A DNA stretch of 64,000 nt from Pseudomonadota bacterium (GTDB lineage Bacteria > Pseudomonadota > Gammaproteobacteria > Steroidobacterales > Steroidobacteraceae), in NCBI GenBank assembly GCA_018241525.1, contig JAFEDR010000009.1:1116001-1180000 (forward strand), given 5' to 3'. This document shows, piece by piece, positions 1-8,081 of the stretch (position 1 is its first letter; each line of letters opens with the position of its first letter). The notes below the pieces were generated by a model. The model was not told the DNA's origin. It saw only the letters and a list, made by a program, of their open reading frames with translations, and ran no database searches. Both the position numbers and the translations under genes were made by a program.

Positions 1-99
1 CGGGCGCGCCTGCTGGCGCGATCGTCGATGGCGCGGGCGATCGAGGAAGCGCGGCCCTACCGGGCGCTCTTTCCGCTCGGGGCGCCGGAACGGGACTGA
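1..99 (+). CDS. C-terminal fragment, possibly glutathione S-transferase-like
   Basis: An open frame runs in from the left edge and ends at TGA 97-99, giving a 32-residue tail that ends in PYRALFPLGAPERD. The Ala/Arg-rich helix followed by an Arg-Pro-Tyr-Arg segment resembles the C-terminal end of some GST-family proteins, and the next gene, on the opposite strand, is a GST; this resemblance is only an inference. The two genes converge with a 31-base gap. The start and nearly all of the protein lie outside the window, so the function cannot be settled here. Confidence 0.45.
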   Translation, partial: RARLLARSSMARAIEEARPYRALFPLGAPERD

Positions 100-130
100 T
101 CGCCTGCGCCGACGCCGTCGGCGCAGGCCC

Positions 131-895
131 TCAGCGCGCGACGGACGACCGCTCCTGCCGGTAGAGGCGCAGGGCGAAGGCGCCGGCCGGCGATTCGCGC
201 AGCCGCAGGACCTGCGCCCGCATCGAAGCCGGCACGTCCTCGAGCCGCGGCGCCACGCCTCCGTACTGCGGCGGCAGCACGAGCGGCGCTGCCAGGGAGG
301 CGAAGCTGAGATCCGCCAGCGTGAAGTGCGTGCCGACCAGGTAAGCGCGCCCGTCCGCGAGGCGCTCGGCGACGCGCGCGAGCACGGCCTCGGCGCGCTG
401 GAGCGAGGCCGCACCGGACGCGGGCGTCACGCGATAGCTGCGCCGGATGAGCGGACGGCACACGGCGCTGATCAAGGGCGCCAGCAGCCGCTCGGCTCGG
501 GGTACGCCATCGGTCCAGCAGGCCTCGAGCAGGCGCGCCTGGCCGATCAGTTCGCTGTACACCCAGCGGCGGGCATGCGGACCCAGCTCGCGGTCGAAAT
601 AGCGCTCGAGCTCGAGCACCTCCTGTCGCTCGCCACTGCCGGTCGGCAGCAGCCCGGCCTGCGGGTTCCGGTCCGCGGCGAAGCGTACGACGGCGCTCGA
701 GTCGGCGTAGGCCTTCGCGCCGGTGACGAGCACGGGGACCGTCCCGCCCGTCGCCCGGCGCGTGTGCAGGCGGCTCAGGAGCGGCAGATGCGCCTCCTCG
801 CGGTACGCGACGCCGGCGCGATCGAGCGCCCAGCGGGCCTTCTCGCAGTAGTGACTGAGCCGGATCGTGAGCAGCCGCGGCACGTTCTCGGGCAT
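131..895 (-). CDS. glutathione S-transferase family protein
   Basis: A 254-residue soluble protein with a thioredoxin-fold N-terminal domain (about residues 6-85) starting LLTIRLSHYCEKARWAL, the usual GST site in which a Ser/Cys (here Ser14 or Cys17) meets glutathione. The segment GGTVPVLV supplies the cis-proline and DSSAVVRF is the glutathione-binding Asp/Glu-Ser turn. The rest is the all-helical C-terminal domain with the N-capping motif LADLSFASLAAPL. GSTs conjugate or reduce electrophiles with glutathione in the cytoplasm; the substrate cannot be read from the sequence. The start at 895 is the first ATG of the conserved domain. The gene stands alone. Confidence 0.87.
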   Translation of the reverse strand: MPENVPRLLTIRLSHYCEKARWALDRAGVAYREEAHLPLLSRLHTRRATGGTVPVLVTGAKAYADSSAVVRFAADRNPQAGLLPTGSGERQEVLELERYFDRELGPHARRWVYSELIGQARLLEACWTDGVPRAERLLAPLISAVCRPLIRRSYRVTPASGAASLQRAEAVLARVAERLADGRAYLVGTHFTLADLSFASLAAPLVLPPQYGGVAPRLEDVPASMRAQVLRLRESPAGAFALRLYRQERSSVAR

Positions 896-1144
896 CGGAT
901 CGCCGCCTCTGGGTACCGCAAGGCTTCGCGGCTACCGGGACAGGATGGCATCAAATCACGGGCGCGTGTCGAGAGCGGCGTGGCTGTGAGAGCGCGGCGC
1001 GGCGAGCCCTCAACCTCAATCTGCTGCGGTCGATCCCGCACGTGCGCCCGACGCCGCCTTCGCCCCCGGCTTGGTCGTACCGGATCCAGCGCGGCTGAGT
1101 ACTATCGGGCGCGGCCCTCCTCGACCAAACATCCGGGAACTTGC

Positions 1145-2119
1145 ATGGCCCCTCTGCGTCGTCGCTCCTTCGCCCTCGCCGCCGTCGGCCTGCTGGTCGT
1201 GCTGGCCCTTGCGGCGCTGGCCCTGTGGCGACTGCCGGAGCTCTACGCGCTGCGCTGGTCGCTCGAGGCCGGTCGGCCCGGCATGGCCGAGGGGCCGCAG
1301 ACCCTCGTCGCGCCGCTCGCGTGGGCCGACGACTACTACGCGGTCGCGGATCTGGGCGCGGGTGACTTCGCGATCGCCGAGCCACGCTACGGCCAGTGCA
1401 ACGTGAGCTACCTCCTGGCGGGCACGGAGCGGGCGCTGCTGTTCGACAGCGGTCCGGGGATTCGCGACCTGCGGCCGCTGGCGCGCAAGCTCACGCGCCT
1501 GCCGATCCTCGCGCTCCCCTCGCACCTGCACTTCGACCACGTCGGCAATCTCGGCCGGTTCGATGCGGTGCTGCTGCCCGATCTGCCGGCGCTGCGAACG
1601 CAGGCGCAGGACGGCGAGATCCGCCTCGGGCGGGAGCAGTTCCTCGGCTTCGTCGAAGGGTTTCCCCGGCCGGCCTTCCGGGTCACGCGCTGGGTGTCGC
1701 CGGGAGCGGAGATCGACCTCGGTGGGCGGCGGGTGACGATGCTGAGCGTGCCGGGCCACACCCCGGACTCGGTCGTGATTCTCGATCGGAGCCGGAACCA
1801 CCTCTACGCCGGGGACTTCATCTATCCCTCCTCGATCTACGCGCAGCTGCCGGGCGCGGATCTTGCGACCTACGCGGCGAGCGCCCGCCGCCTGCTCGAG
1901 GTCCTCGACCCGTCGACCGCGGTGTACGGCGCTCACGGCTGCGACAAGCTGCCGCTCGTGGACCTCCCCGTGCTCGGCCGCGGCGACTTGGCGGATCTGG
2001 CGAGGGCCCTCGAGCAGGCGGATCGCGGCGGCTACGGTGCCTGGAGCGGGTATCCGCGGCGGATCCCGGTGAACGCGCGAATGGAGCTGCTCGCGAAATA
2101 CCCCTGGATGCACCCGTAG
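1145..2119 (+). CDS. membrane-anchored metallo-beta-lactamase fold hydrolase
   Basis: A 324-residue protein starting at ATG 1145 with a basic N-terminus and one hydrophobic segment (about residues 9-29) that probably anchors it or acts as an uncleaved signal. The zinc-site signature HLHFDH (residues 127-132) is followed by PGHTPDS (third metal His), a YAGDF Asp and a late YGAHG His, in the order expected for the MBL superfamily. These enzymes hydrolyse thioesters, lactones, phosphodiesters or beta-lactams; nothing here favours one substrate. An open frame continues 273 codons upstream, but it overlaps the GST gene on the other strand and shows no family features, so ATG 1145 is preferred. Confidence 0.87.
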   Translation: MAPLRRRSFALAAVGLLVVLALAALALWRLPELYALRWSLEAGRPGMAEGPQTLVAPLAWADDYYAVADLGAGDFAIAEPRYGQCNVSYLLAGTERALLFDSGPGIRDLRPLARKLTRLPILALPSHLHFDHVGNLGRFDAVLLPDLPALRTQAQDGEIRLGREQFLGFVEGFPRPAFRVTRWVSPGAEIDLGGRRVTMLSVPGHTPDSVVILDRSRNHLYAGDFIYPSSIYAQLPGADLATYAASARRLLEVLDPSTAVYGAHGCDKLPLVDLPVLGRGDLADLARALEQADRGGYGAWSGYPRRIPVNARMELLAKYPWMHP

Positions 2120-2198
2120 CGCCGGGCGGCGGCGACGCCGGCCGGGCTGGTAGTCTGCGGGGCTTGCGGATCCGCGCACGGACGCGGCGAGGACGGAC

Positions 2199-3836
2199 GT
2201 GTTCGAGGACCTGACCTACGACGAGCTGCGGCGCCGCGCCAACATCCGCCTTCCCGATCGGGTGGTCGCGGTGCTGACCGCGCGCGGCGAGCGCCGCGCG
2301 CTCGCGACGGAGGAGTTCGCCTACCGGGTGGACGAGCGCCCGTACCCGTTCGTCTACGTCATTTCGGCGACGATCCGGCTGCGCGACCCGGACGGCATGG
2401 TGCTCGGCGTCATGGAGCCCGGCCAGTTCACCGGCGAGATCGGCCTGCTGTTCGGCCAGGCGTCGGTGGCCGACTGCGTGGCGGTCGAGCCCGGCGAGGT
2501 CGTGCTGGTGCCGGCGACGGTCATCGCGGACCTGATCCACGCCGACCCCGAGATCGGCGACCTGCTGCTGCCCGCCTTCGCGGCCCGCCGGCTGCTGCTG
2601 ATGCGGCGCCAGCAGGGCATGCTCACCTTCGTCGGCCACGAGGCCGCACCGCTGCTGCAGCGGATGCTCGAGTACGCCGAGCGCAACCGGATTCCGTACC
2701 GCTGGCTCGATCCCGCCGATCCCGAACGCGCGGCGGAGCTGCCGGGACCGCCCGGCGACGGCGCGAGCGTGCGCGTCATCGTCCGCGGGCGCCACGTCCT
2801 GGACGATCCTTCTGTCCGTGAGGTCGCGCGTGCGCTCGGTCTCGAGCTCGCCACCGATGGCCGCGAGCCGGTCGACGTAATCATCGCGGGCGCCGGGCCC
2901 GCGGGACTGTCCGCGGCGGTGTACGCGGCCTCCGAGGGGCTGCAGACCATCCTGCTCGACGACGTCGCGATCGGCGGGCAGTCGGCCGCCTCGTCCCGCA
3001 TCGAGAACTTCCTCGGTTTCCCGACCGGCGTGTCGGGCGCGGACCTCGCGTTCCGCGCCGAGCTGCAGGCGATCAAGTTCGGCGCACGCATCGCGGTGCC
3101 GCGCCGGGCGCAGCACCTGCGCCCGAGCACCATCGCCGGCTGCTACGAGCTCGGGCTCGACGACGGCGCGACACTGATTGGCCGCAACGTCGTGATCGCC
3201 ACCGGCGCGCGCTACCGGCGGCTCGGCGTCGCGGACGAGGAGCGCTTCCAGGGCGCGGGCCTCTACTACGCGGCGACCGCGCTCGAAGCGCGGGCCTGCA
3301 AGGGCCTGGAGGTCGTGGTGGTCGGCGGCGGCAACTCCGCCGGCCAGGCAGCGATGTTCCTCGCCTCGCGCGTCGCGCGCGTGCGCATCGTCTACCGCGG
3401 CGCGAACCTCGCGGACAGCATGTCGCACTACCTCGTCGAGCGGCTGCAGCGCGCGGCCAACGTGACGATCGAGACGCGCGCCGAGGTCGTGTCACTCGCC
3501 GGCGGCGAGCGCCTCGAGACCATCGAGATCCGCGCGGCCGACGGCGCGCTGGTGAGGCACGCCGTCGCCGGGCTCTTCGTGATGATCGGCGCGGACCCGT
3601 GCACGGCGTGGCTCGCCGGCGCGCTCCGGATGGATGATCGCGGCTTCGTGCTCACGGGCGACGCCTGCGGCGCGGATACCCCGGCGCCCTTCAACTACTT
3701 CCAGTCGAGCCTGTCCGGCGTGTTCGCGGTCGGCGACGTGCGCTCCGGTTCCGTGAAGCGCGTGGCCTCGGCGGTCGGCGAGGGTTCGGTCGTCGTCCAG
3801 GCCATCCACGCCCGGCTCGCGGCGCTGAGGCCCTGA
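2199..3836 (+). CDS. cyclic-nucleotide-binding domain fused to thioredoxin-reductase-like FAD protein
   Basis: A 545-residue cytoplasmic fusion starting at GTG 2199. Residues about 10-135 form a cNMP-binding (Crp-like) beta-roll with the phosphate-cassette-like GEIGLLFGQ. Residues about 140-215 resemble a cysteine-free glutaredoxin fold. From residue 226 there is a thioredoxin-reductase module: FAD dinucleotide motif GAGPAGLSAA, NAD(P)H motif VVGGGNSAGQAA and C-terminal GVFAVGDVRSGS. The redox CxxC between the two nucleotide motifs is missing: the segment where CATCDG would sit reads ALEARACKG with a single Cys. It therefore cannot reduce thioredoxin by the normal disulfide relay and may be a ligand-gated NAD(P)H-flavin oxidoreductase or sensor. 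Confidence 0.88.
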   Translation: MFEDLTYDELRRRANIRLPDRVVAVLTARGERRALATEEFAYRVDERPYPFVYVISATIRLRDPDGMVLGVMEPGQFTGEIGLLFGQASVADCVAVEPGEVVLVPATVIADLIHADPEIGDLLLPAFAARRLLLMRRQQGMLTFVGHEAAPLLQRMLEYAERNRIPYRWLDPADPERAAELPGPPGDGASVRVIVRGRHVLDDPSVREVARALGLELATDGREPVDVIIAGAGPAGLSAAVYAASEGLQTILLDDVAIGGQSAASSRIENFLGFPTGVSGADLAFRAELQAIKFGARIAVPRRAQHLRPSTIAGCYELGLDDGATLIGRNVVIATGARYRRLGVADEERFQGAGLYYAATALEARACKGLEVVVVGGGNSAGQAAMFLASRVARVRIVYRGANLADSMSHYLVERLQRAANVTIETRAEVVSLAGGERLETIEIRAADGALVRHAVAGLFVMIGADPCTAWLAGALRMDDRGFVLTGDACGADTPAPFNYFQSSLSGVFAVGDVRSGSVKRVASAVGEGSVVVQAIHARLAALRP

Positions 3837-3840
3837 AGGC

Positions 3841-3875
3841 ACGCCGACCTCGCGCCGCTCGCGCGGGGCCGGCGT
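3841..3875. terminator. GC-rich hairpin between convergent genes
   Basis: ACGCCG (3841-3846) pairs with CGGCGT (3870-3875), with an imperfect inner stem CCTCGCG/CGCGGGG. It fills the 47-base gap between two convergent stop codons (3836 and 3884), the expected place for a bidirectional terminator. There is no U-tract, as is common in GC-rich genomes. Confidence 0.45.
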
Positions 3876-3883
3876 CCGCTCGC

Positions 3884-4510
3884 TCAGTTCGGGATCACCC
3901 GCGTGCCCTTGATCACACCGCGGATCGGCGTCGGCGGGACGACGACCGACTGGTCGAACTCCATGCCGGGACTCGCCGATGCGCTGTACTGCGTGATCGT
4001 GAACGTGCCGGTGAACGAGTCGCCGGACGGATCGACGTTCACGCGCTCGGAGATCTGCGCGGGGCCGACGTAACTGCCGGCGTGGTAGGCGAGCGCGACG
4101 TGCGTGAGGCTGTAGGTCGAGCGGCCGACCTGGCGCCACACGCCCATGCAGACGTCGCCGTCCGCCGGGTTGCGACCGCCCGAGATCATCGTCTCGGTGC
4201 CGTCCTCGTGCCACTGCGCCGTGCCGAAGTCGATCAGCGCGCCGTCCGGGATGCCGTTGGTGTTGCCGCGCGCGATGAACTCGACCTTCCACAGGCCGAC
4301 GATCGCCGGCGCGCCGAAGTCCCCGGCGAGCACGAAGGCGCCACCGAGCGCCGCGCCCGGGTGGTACACCGCCGGCGTCAGCCGGGCGCCGTCCCGCGCG
4401 CCGGCCGGCGGCGTGTAAGACGGGCAGCCCGCCTGCGCCTCGCCCCAGAGTCCGAGAATGCCGATCACGGCCGCCGCGGCCGTCGTCCCTGCCAGCTTGA
4501 CCTGCTTCAT
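3884..4510 (-). CDS. secreted protein of unknown function
   Basis: A 208-residue protein. ATG at 4510 is chosen because AAGGA lies 8 bases upstream and a classic Sec signal follows: MKQVKLAG, a hydrophobic core, then cleavage near GEAQA-GCPSY. An open frame continues 30 codons upstream but has no signal features. The mature part carries the phrases LTPAVYHPGAALGGAFVLAGDFG, IVGLWKVEFIA and SFTGTFTITQYS, consistent with a small beta-rich exported protein built of short strands. I do not recognise a family with an assigned reaction. It is convergent with the cNMP/flavoprotein gene and divergent from the CadC-like regulator. Confidence 0.78.
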   Translation of the reverse strand: MKQVKLAGTTAAAAVIGILGLWGEAQAGCPSYTPPAGARDGARLTPAVYHPGAALGGAFVLAGDFGAPAIVGLWKVEFIARGNTNGIPDGALIDFGTAQWHEDGTETMISGGRNPADGDVCMGVWRQVGRSTYSLTHVALAYHAGSYVGPAQISERVNVDPSGDSFTGTFTITQYSASASPGMEFDQSVVVPPTPIRGVIKGTRVIPN

Positions 4511-4791
4511 GTGGGTATTCCTTGCGGTGTGTAGGGTCATTCGGCGCGGCCGACGGCCACGCGCGCGAAGAGGAATAGGCGCCGACGCGTGAAGGCGCAT
4601 GCGGGGCCGCGTGAATCCTTGTGAAAGCCGTTGCTGCGGCGCATCTGCGCCGGCGTCGGCGCCGGCCTCGCGAGGTGCGCCGGGCCCGCCGGCGCGCGCC
4701 CCGGATGTCCATTTATGTCAAGGAGTTGGCGCGGCACTCGTCGGGGCTGCGCGCGCCAACGGCGTTGCGCTAGCATCGGCCGGGGGCGGGC

Positions 4792-6948
4792 ATGGACGAT
4801 TCCACGCTACCGGACTACGAGTTCGAGGGATTTCGCCTCGACACCGCGCTGCAGGTGCTCGTCGGACCTGGCGGCGTCCCCGTCCCGTTACCCTCGCGCG
4901 CCTTCGAGACGCTGCGTCTGCTCGTCGAGCACGCCGGCGAGCTGGTCGAGCGGTCGGTGCTGATGAAGACTGTCTGGCCGCGGACCGTCGTCGAGGAGAA
5001 CAACCTCAGCCAGTGCATCGTGACGCTGCGGCGCGCGCTCGGCGAGGAGGCGGGCGAGCGGCGCTTCATCCTCACGATCCCCGGGCGCGGCTTCAAGTTC
5101 GTCGCGCCGGTGCGCGTCGTGCCGCGCACGCACGCGCGGGCCCGGGCGCCCGTGGCGGTCCCGTTCGAGGCCGCGGCGCCGCCGGTAGCGACCGCGGACC
5201 AGCCGGCGCCGGTCCTCGCCCGCCCGTCGCGCCGCGCATCGGCCGGCTTCGCGGTCTTCGCGGTGGCCGTGGTCGCGCTCGCCGGCTATCTCGTTGCCAC
5301 TCGCGAGCGCCCGGTCACCGTGCCGGCCGAGTACGAACCGCTGACCGACGTCGCCGACATCGCGACCGCGCCGGCGCTCTCGCCGGACGGGCGGCTGCTC
5401 GCCTACATCAAGGGCGGCGACGCGTTCCTCAGCACCGGGCAGATCTGGTTGCGGCTGCTGCCGGACGGCGAGCCGCGGCAGCTCACGCATGGCGGCGGCT
5501 GGATCTTCGGGCCGACGTTCACGCCCGACGGCACGCACGTCGCGTACACCGCGATCCGCGAGCCGTCCGTGACCAGCACCTGGGAAACCTGGACCGTGCC
5601 GATCACGGGCGGCGAGCCGACGCTGCTGCTGCCGAACGCCTCCGGGTTGACTTTCACCGGTCCCCACGAGGTCCTGTACTCGGAGTTCAAGACCGGCCTG
5701 CACCTCGGGATCGTCGCCTCGCTCGATGACCGCGCGCAGCACCGGGAGGTCTACCTGCCGGCGCACGAGCGCGGCATGGCGCATTTCTCGTACCTCTCGC
5801 CGGACCGCCGCTCGGTGCTGATCGTCGAGATGGGGCGCAACGGCGACTTCCAGCGCTGCCGCCTCGCACCGTATGACGGCCACAACGCGGGCGCCCCGAT
5901 CGGGCCCGACGGTGAGTGCGGGTCCGCCGCCTGGTCACCAGACGGCCGGTGGATGTACCTCGCCGCGCGCGTCGCCGGTCACTCGCACCTCTGGCGGCAG
6001 CGCTACCCGGACGGCGAGCCGCAGCAGATCACCTTCGGCCCGACCGAGGAGGAGACGGTGGTGATCGCGCCGGACGGCCGCTCGCTGCTGACCTCGATCG
6101 GCCGCGACCAGAGCTCGATCTGGCTGCACGACCGCACGGGCGAGCACGTGCTGACGAGCACGAGCTTCGTGCTCGAGCCATGGCTGTCGGACGACGCGCG
6201 GCGGCTCTACTTCCTGGCCGCGCGCTCGTCCACCGACCCGAGCGAGCTGTCGCGACTCGAGATCGCGACCGGCAGCAAGGAGCTGCTGCTCGCGGGCTTC
6301 GCGGTCAGCAGCTACGACGTGTCCTACGACGAGCAGCAGGTCGCGTTCGTCACGAAGCGCAGCGGCGTCCCCGAGGTCTGGCTCGCGCCGCTCGACCGGC
6401 ACGCCGCACCGCGGCGCCTCGCCGTGAACGCCGACCAGGCGGCCTTCGATCGCGAGGGCCGGGTGTACTTCCGCAGCCTCGGCGAGCACGACAATTCCCT
6501 GCACCGCATCACGCCGGCCTCGGGGCTCGAGGAGCGCGTGCTGCCCGCGCCGATACTCGAGTTCGACACGATTTCCCCGGATGGCACGCTCGCGGTCGTC
6601 GACCTGCCGGTCCAGGGCAAGGTGGGCGGCGCCTACGTCGCCCGGATCGGTGGCGGGGCACCGCAGCTGTTGGCGACCGGCTGGTGGCCGTCGCGCTGGT
6701 CGCGCAGCGGCCGGACTCTCTATCTCGAGGTGGGCGCGGGCGACGACACCCAGCGACACGGCCGCACGCTCGCGCTGCCGGTGCGCGACGACGGCGTGCT
6801 CGAGCCCGTACGACGGCCACTGCCGGCGGAGGCGACCGTGATCCCGCACCAGGAGTACTCGCTCGCCTTCGGTGCCGATGTCGCTACCTACGCCTACGTG
6901 CGCTGGGAGACCCGGCGCAACATCTACCGCGTGCCGCTGCACGACTAG
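4792..6948 (+). CDS. CadC-like winged-helix membrane regulator with periplasmic beta-propeller
   Basis: A 718-residue one-component regulator. Residues about 8-106 are an OmpR/CadC-type winged helix (SRAFETLRLLVEHAGELV, then VVEENNLSQCIVTLRRALGE and GRGFKFVAPV). An Ala/Pro linker leads to one transmembrane helix (about 151-169). The large C-terminal part is a TolB/PD40-type propeller with repeated LSPDGRLLAYI, FTPDGTHVAY, WSPDGRWMYLA and ISPDGTLAVV blades that would lie in the periplasm. Such proteins bind DNA directly from the membrane in response to a periplasmic signal. The ligand and targets are unknown; the divergent secreted protein at 3884-4510 is the nearest candidate target. Confidence 0.88.
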   Translation: MDDSTLPDYEFEGFRLDTALQVLVGPGGVPVPLPSRAFETLRLLVEHAGELVERSVLMKTVWPRTVVEENNLSQCIVTLRRALGEEAGERRFILTIPGRGFKFVAPVRVVPRTHARARAPVAVPFEAAAPPVATADQPAPVLARPSRRASAGFAVFAVAVVALAGYLVATRERPVTVPAEYEPLTDVADIATAPALSPDGRLLAYIKGGDAFLSTGQIWLRLLPDGEPRQLTHGGGWIFGPTFTPDGTHVAYTAIREPSVTSTWETWTVPITGGEPTLLLPNASGLTFTGPHEVLYSEFKTGLHLGIVASLDDRAQHREVYLPAHERGMAHFSYLSPDRRSVLIVEMGRNGDFQRCRLAPYDGHNAGAPIGPDGECGSAAWSPDGRWMYLAARVAGHSHLWRQRYPDGEPQQITFGPTEEETVVIAPDGRSLLTSIGRDQSSIWLHDRTGEHVLTSTSFVLEPWLSDDARRLYFLAARSSTDPSELSRLEIATGSKELLLAGFAVSSYDVSYDEQQVAFVTKRSGVPEVWLAPLDRHAAPRRLAVNADQAAFDREGRVYFRSLGEHDNSLHRITPASGLEERVLPAPILEFDTISPDGTLAVVDLPVQGKVGGAYVARIGGGAPQLLATGWWPSRWSRSGRTLYLEVGAGDDTQRHGRTLALPVRDDGVLEPVRRPLPAEATVIPHQEYSLAFGADVATYAYVRWETRRNIYRVPLHD

Positions 6949-7130
6949 GACGCCGCCGGTGGGGCGAGCCGCGCCAGGACGCGCGGTCCGGGCGCCTTGT
7001 GCGCGGCCGGAATGCGCGAAAGCTCAGCAGGATCGGCCAAATGGGCGTAGAACGGTGCTCCCAGCACGACGCGCGGGCACTGCCCGACTCCGGCGTCGCT
7101 GCCCGTCGGTTGTCGGAGCATCGCGTCCCC

Positions 7131-7349
7131 ATGGAATCGAACGAGTTGTCAGTCGCGGCCGCTGCCTACCGCGATGCCTTCGGCCATGGCGTGCCGGCCG
7201 AGGTGCAGCGCCTGTTCGCGATGCGTCCGGGCCCGCTCGTCATGGAGATCCGCCAGGCGATCGCGCTCGGGCGGCCCGTCGCGGGCTGGCGGGCGCTGTC
7301 GCGCAACTCCGACGCGTCGATGCCCGCGCCCTACCCGCCCGGGACCTGA
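7131..7349 (+). CDS. small hypothetical protein
   Basis: A 72-residue frame from ATG 7131, mostly helical in appearance, with YRDAFGHGVPAEVQRLFAMRPG followed by MEIRQAIALGRPVAGW. I do not recognise the family. The balanced composition, with a Met-rich amphipathic middle, suggests a real product rather than a chance frame, but there is no strong ribosome-binding site. It lies between the CadC-like regulator and the small basic protein pair and reads in the same direction as both. Confidence 0.5.
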   Translation: MESNELSVAAAAYRDAFGHGVPAEVQRLFAMRPGPLVMEIRQAIALGRPVAGWRALSRNSDASMPAPYPPGT

Positions 7350-7421
7350 TCCCAAGGCCACCGGCTCGACGGGTTCCCGATCGCGGACCGCTCCGCTTTC
7401 GCCACCGGCGCACGAGGTTCC

Positions 7422-7550
7422 ATGCGACCCCCCAATTACCGCCAGCTGAAGAAGCAGCGCGAGGAAGCGAAGAAGCGCGAGCAGCAGGAGCGCCTGATGA
7501 AGCGCCAGCCGCCGCGTCCGGCAACCACGGAACCGAAGGAGCCGACATGA
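7422..7550 (+). CDS. small basic coiled-coil-like protein
   Basis: A 42-residue protein starting MRPPNYRQLKKQREEAKK, almost entirely Lys/Arg/Glu/Gln, which should form a single charged helix; the tail is Pro-rich. Its stop overlaps the start of the next small gene (ATGA at 7547-7550), so the two are translationally coupled. Short proteins of this composition are often found beside RNA-binding or cold-shock genes, as here. A role in nucleic-acid or ribosome binding is only an inference from charge and context. Confidence 0.6.
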   Translation: MRPPNYRQLKKQREEAKKREQQERLMKRQPPRPATTEPKEPT

Positions 7551-7651
7551 GCAAGGGTATGGACCGGAAGAAGGAATCGAAGAAGAAGCCCGCCAAGTCC
7601 GCCGACGAGAAGCGCGCGGCCAAGCGGGAGAAGAAGGCGAATCGCCGCTGA
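7547..7651 (+). CDS. small lysine-rich protein
   Basis: A 34-residue, very basic protein starting MSKGMDRKKESKKKPAK and ending KREKKANRR. It overlaps the previous small gene by four bases and is followed 46 bases later by the RRM protein gene. About half of its residues are Lys or Arg, consistent with an RNA- or DNA-associated peptide. It is too short for family assignment by eye, but similar lysine-rich mini-proteins occur in many proteobacteria. Confidence 0.6.
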   Translation: MSKGMDRKKESKKKPAKSADEKRAAKREKKANRR

Positions 7652-7697
7652 CGCGTAGCGTCCGCGGTTTCCATCACACCACACGGATAGAGCAAGC

Positions 7698-8003
7698 ATG
7701 GCCAAGATCTACGTCGGAAACCTTCCCTTCAGCGCCACCGAGGATGCGGTGCGCACGCTGTTCAGCGCCCACGGCGCCGTGCAGTCGGTCGCGTTGCCGA
7801 CCGACCGCGAGACCGGCCGCCCGCGCGGCTTCGGCTTCGTCGAGATGTCCTCGGCCGATGCGCCGAAGGCCATCGCGGCGCTGAACGGCCACTCGATGGA
7901 GGGTCGTCAGCTGCGCGTCAACGAGGCGCAGGAGAAGCCGGCGGGTGGTCCGCGCGGCGGCGGCGGTGGCGGCGGCGGCTTCCGCTCGGGCAACCGCTGG
8001 TAG
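7698..8003 (+). CDS. RNA-binding protein with one RRM and a glycine-rich tail
   Basis: A 101-residue protein with a single RNA recognition motif. RNP2 is IYVGNL (residues 4-9) and RNP1 is RGFGFVEM, with the beta-alpha-beta spacing of the family, followed by AIAALNGHSMEGRQLRVNEA. The tail is GGPRGGGGGGGGFRSGNRW, like bacterial and cyanobacterial Rbp proteins and plant GRPs. These bind single-stranded RNA and often act during cold or stress. ATG 7698 directly precedes the RNP2 strand. A GC-rich hairpin lies just downstream. Confidence 0.95.
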   Translation: MAKIYVGNLPFSATEDAVRTLFSAHGAVQSVALPTDRETGRPRGFGFVEMSSADAPKAIAALNGHSMEGRQLRVNEAQEKPAGGPRGGGGGGGGFRSGNRW

Positions 8004-8015
8004 TACCCGGCGGAC

Positions 8016-8047
8016 GGTGTCGGCGGCCGGATCCGGCTGCCGGCACC
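8016..8047. terminator. near-perfect 32-base palindrome between convergent genes
   Basis: Arms GGTGTCGGCGGCCGG and the complementary CCGGCTGCCGGCACC flank a central AT; the only non-Watson-Crick positions are G-U compatible. It lies 13 bases after the RRM gene stop and 35 bases before the desaturase stop, so a shared terminator for convergent transcripts is the simplest reading. Confidence 0.5.
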
Positions 8048-8081
8048 CACCCGGTCGCTGCGGCGCGACCGCGGCGGCGGC

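Noticed and set aside
326..1144. 273-codon upstream extension of the metallo-beta-lactamase gene
   Set aside because: It overlaps the GST gene on the other strand and has no homologous features; the signal-anchor start at 1145 is far better.
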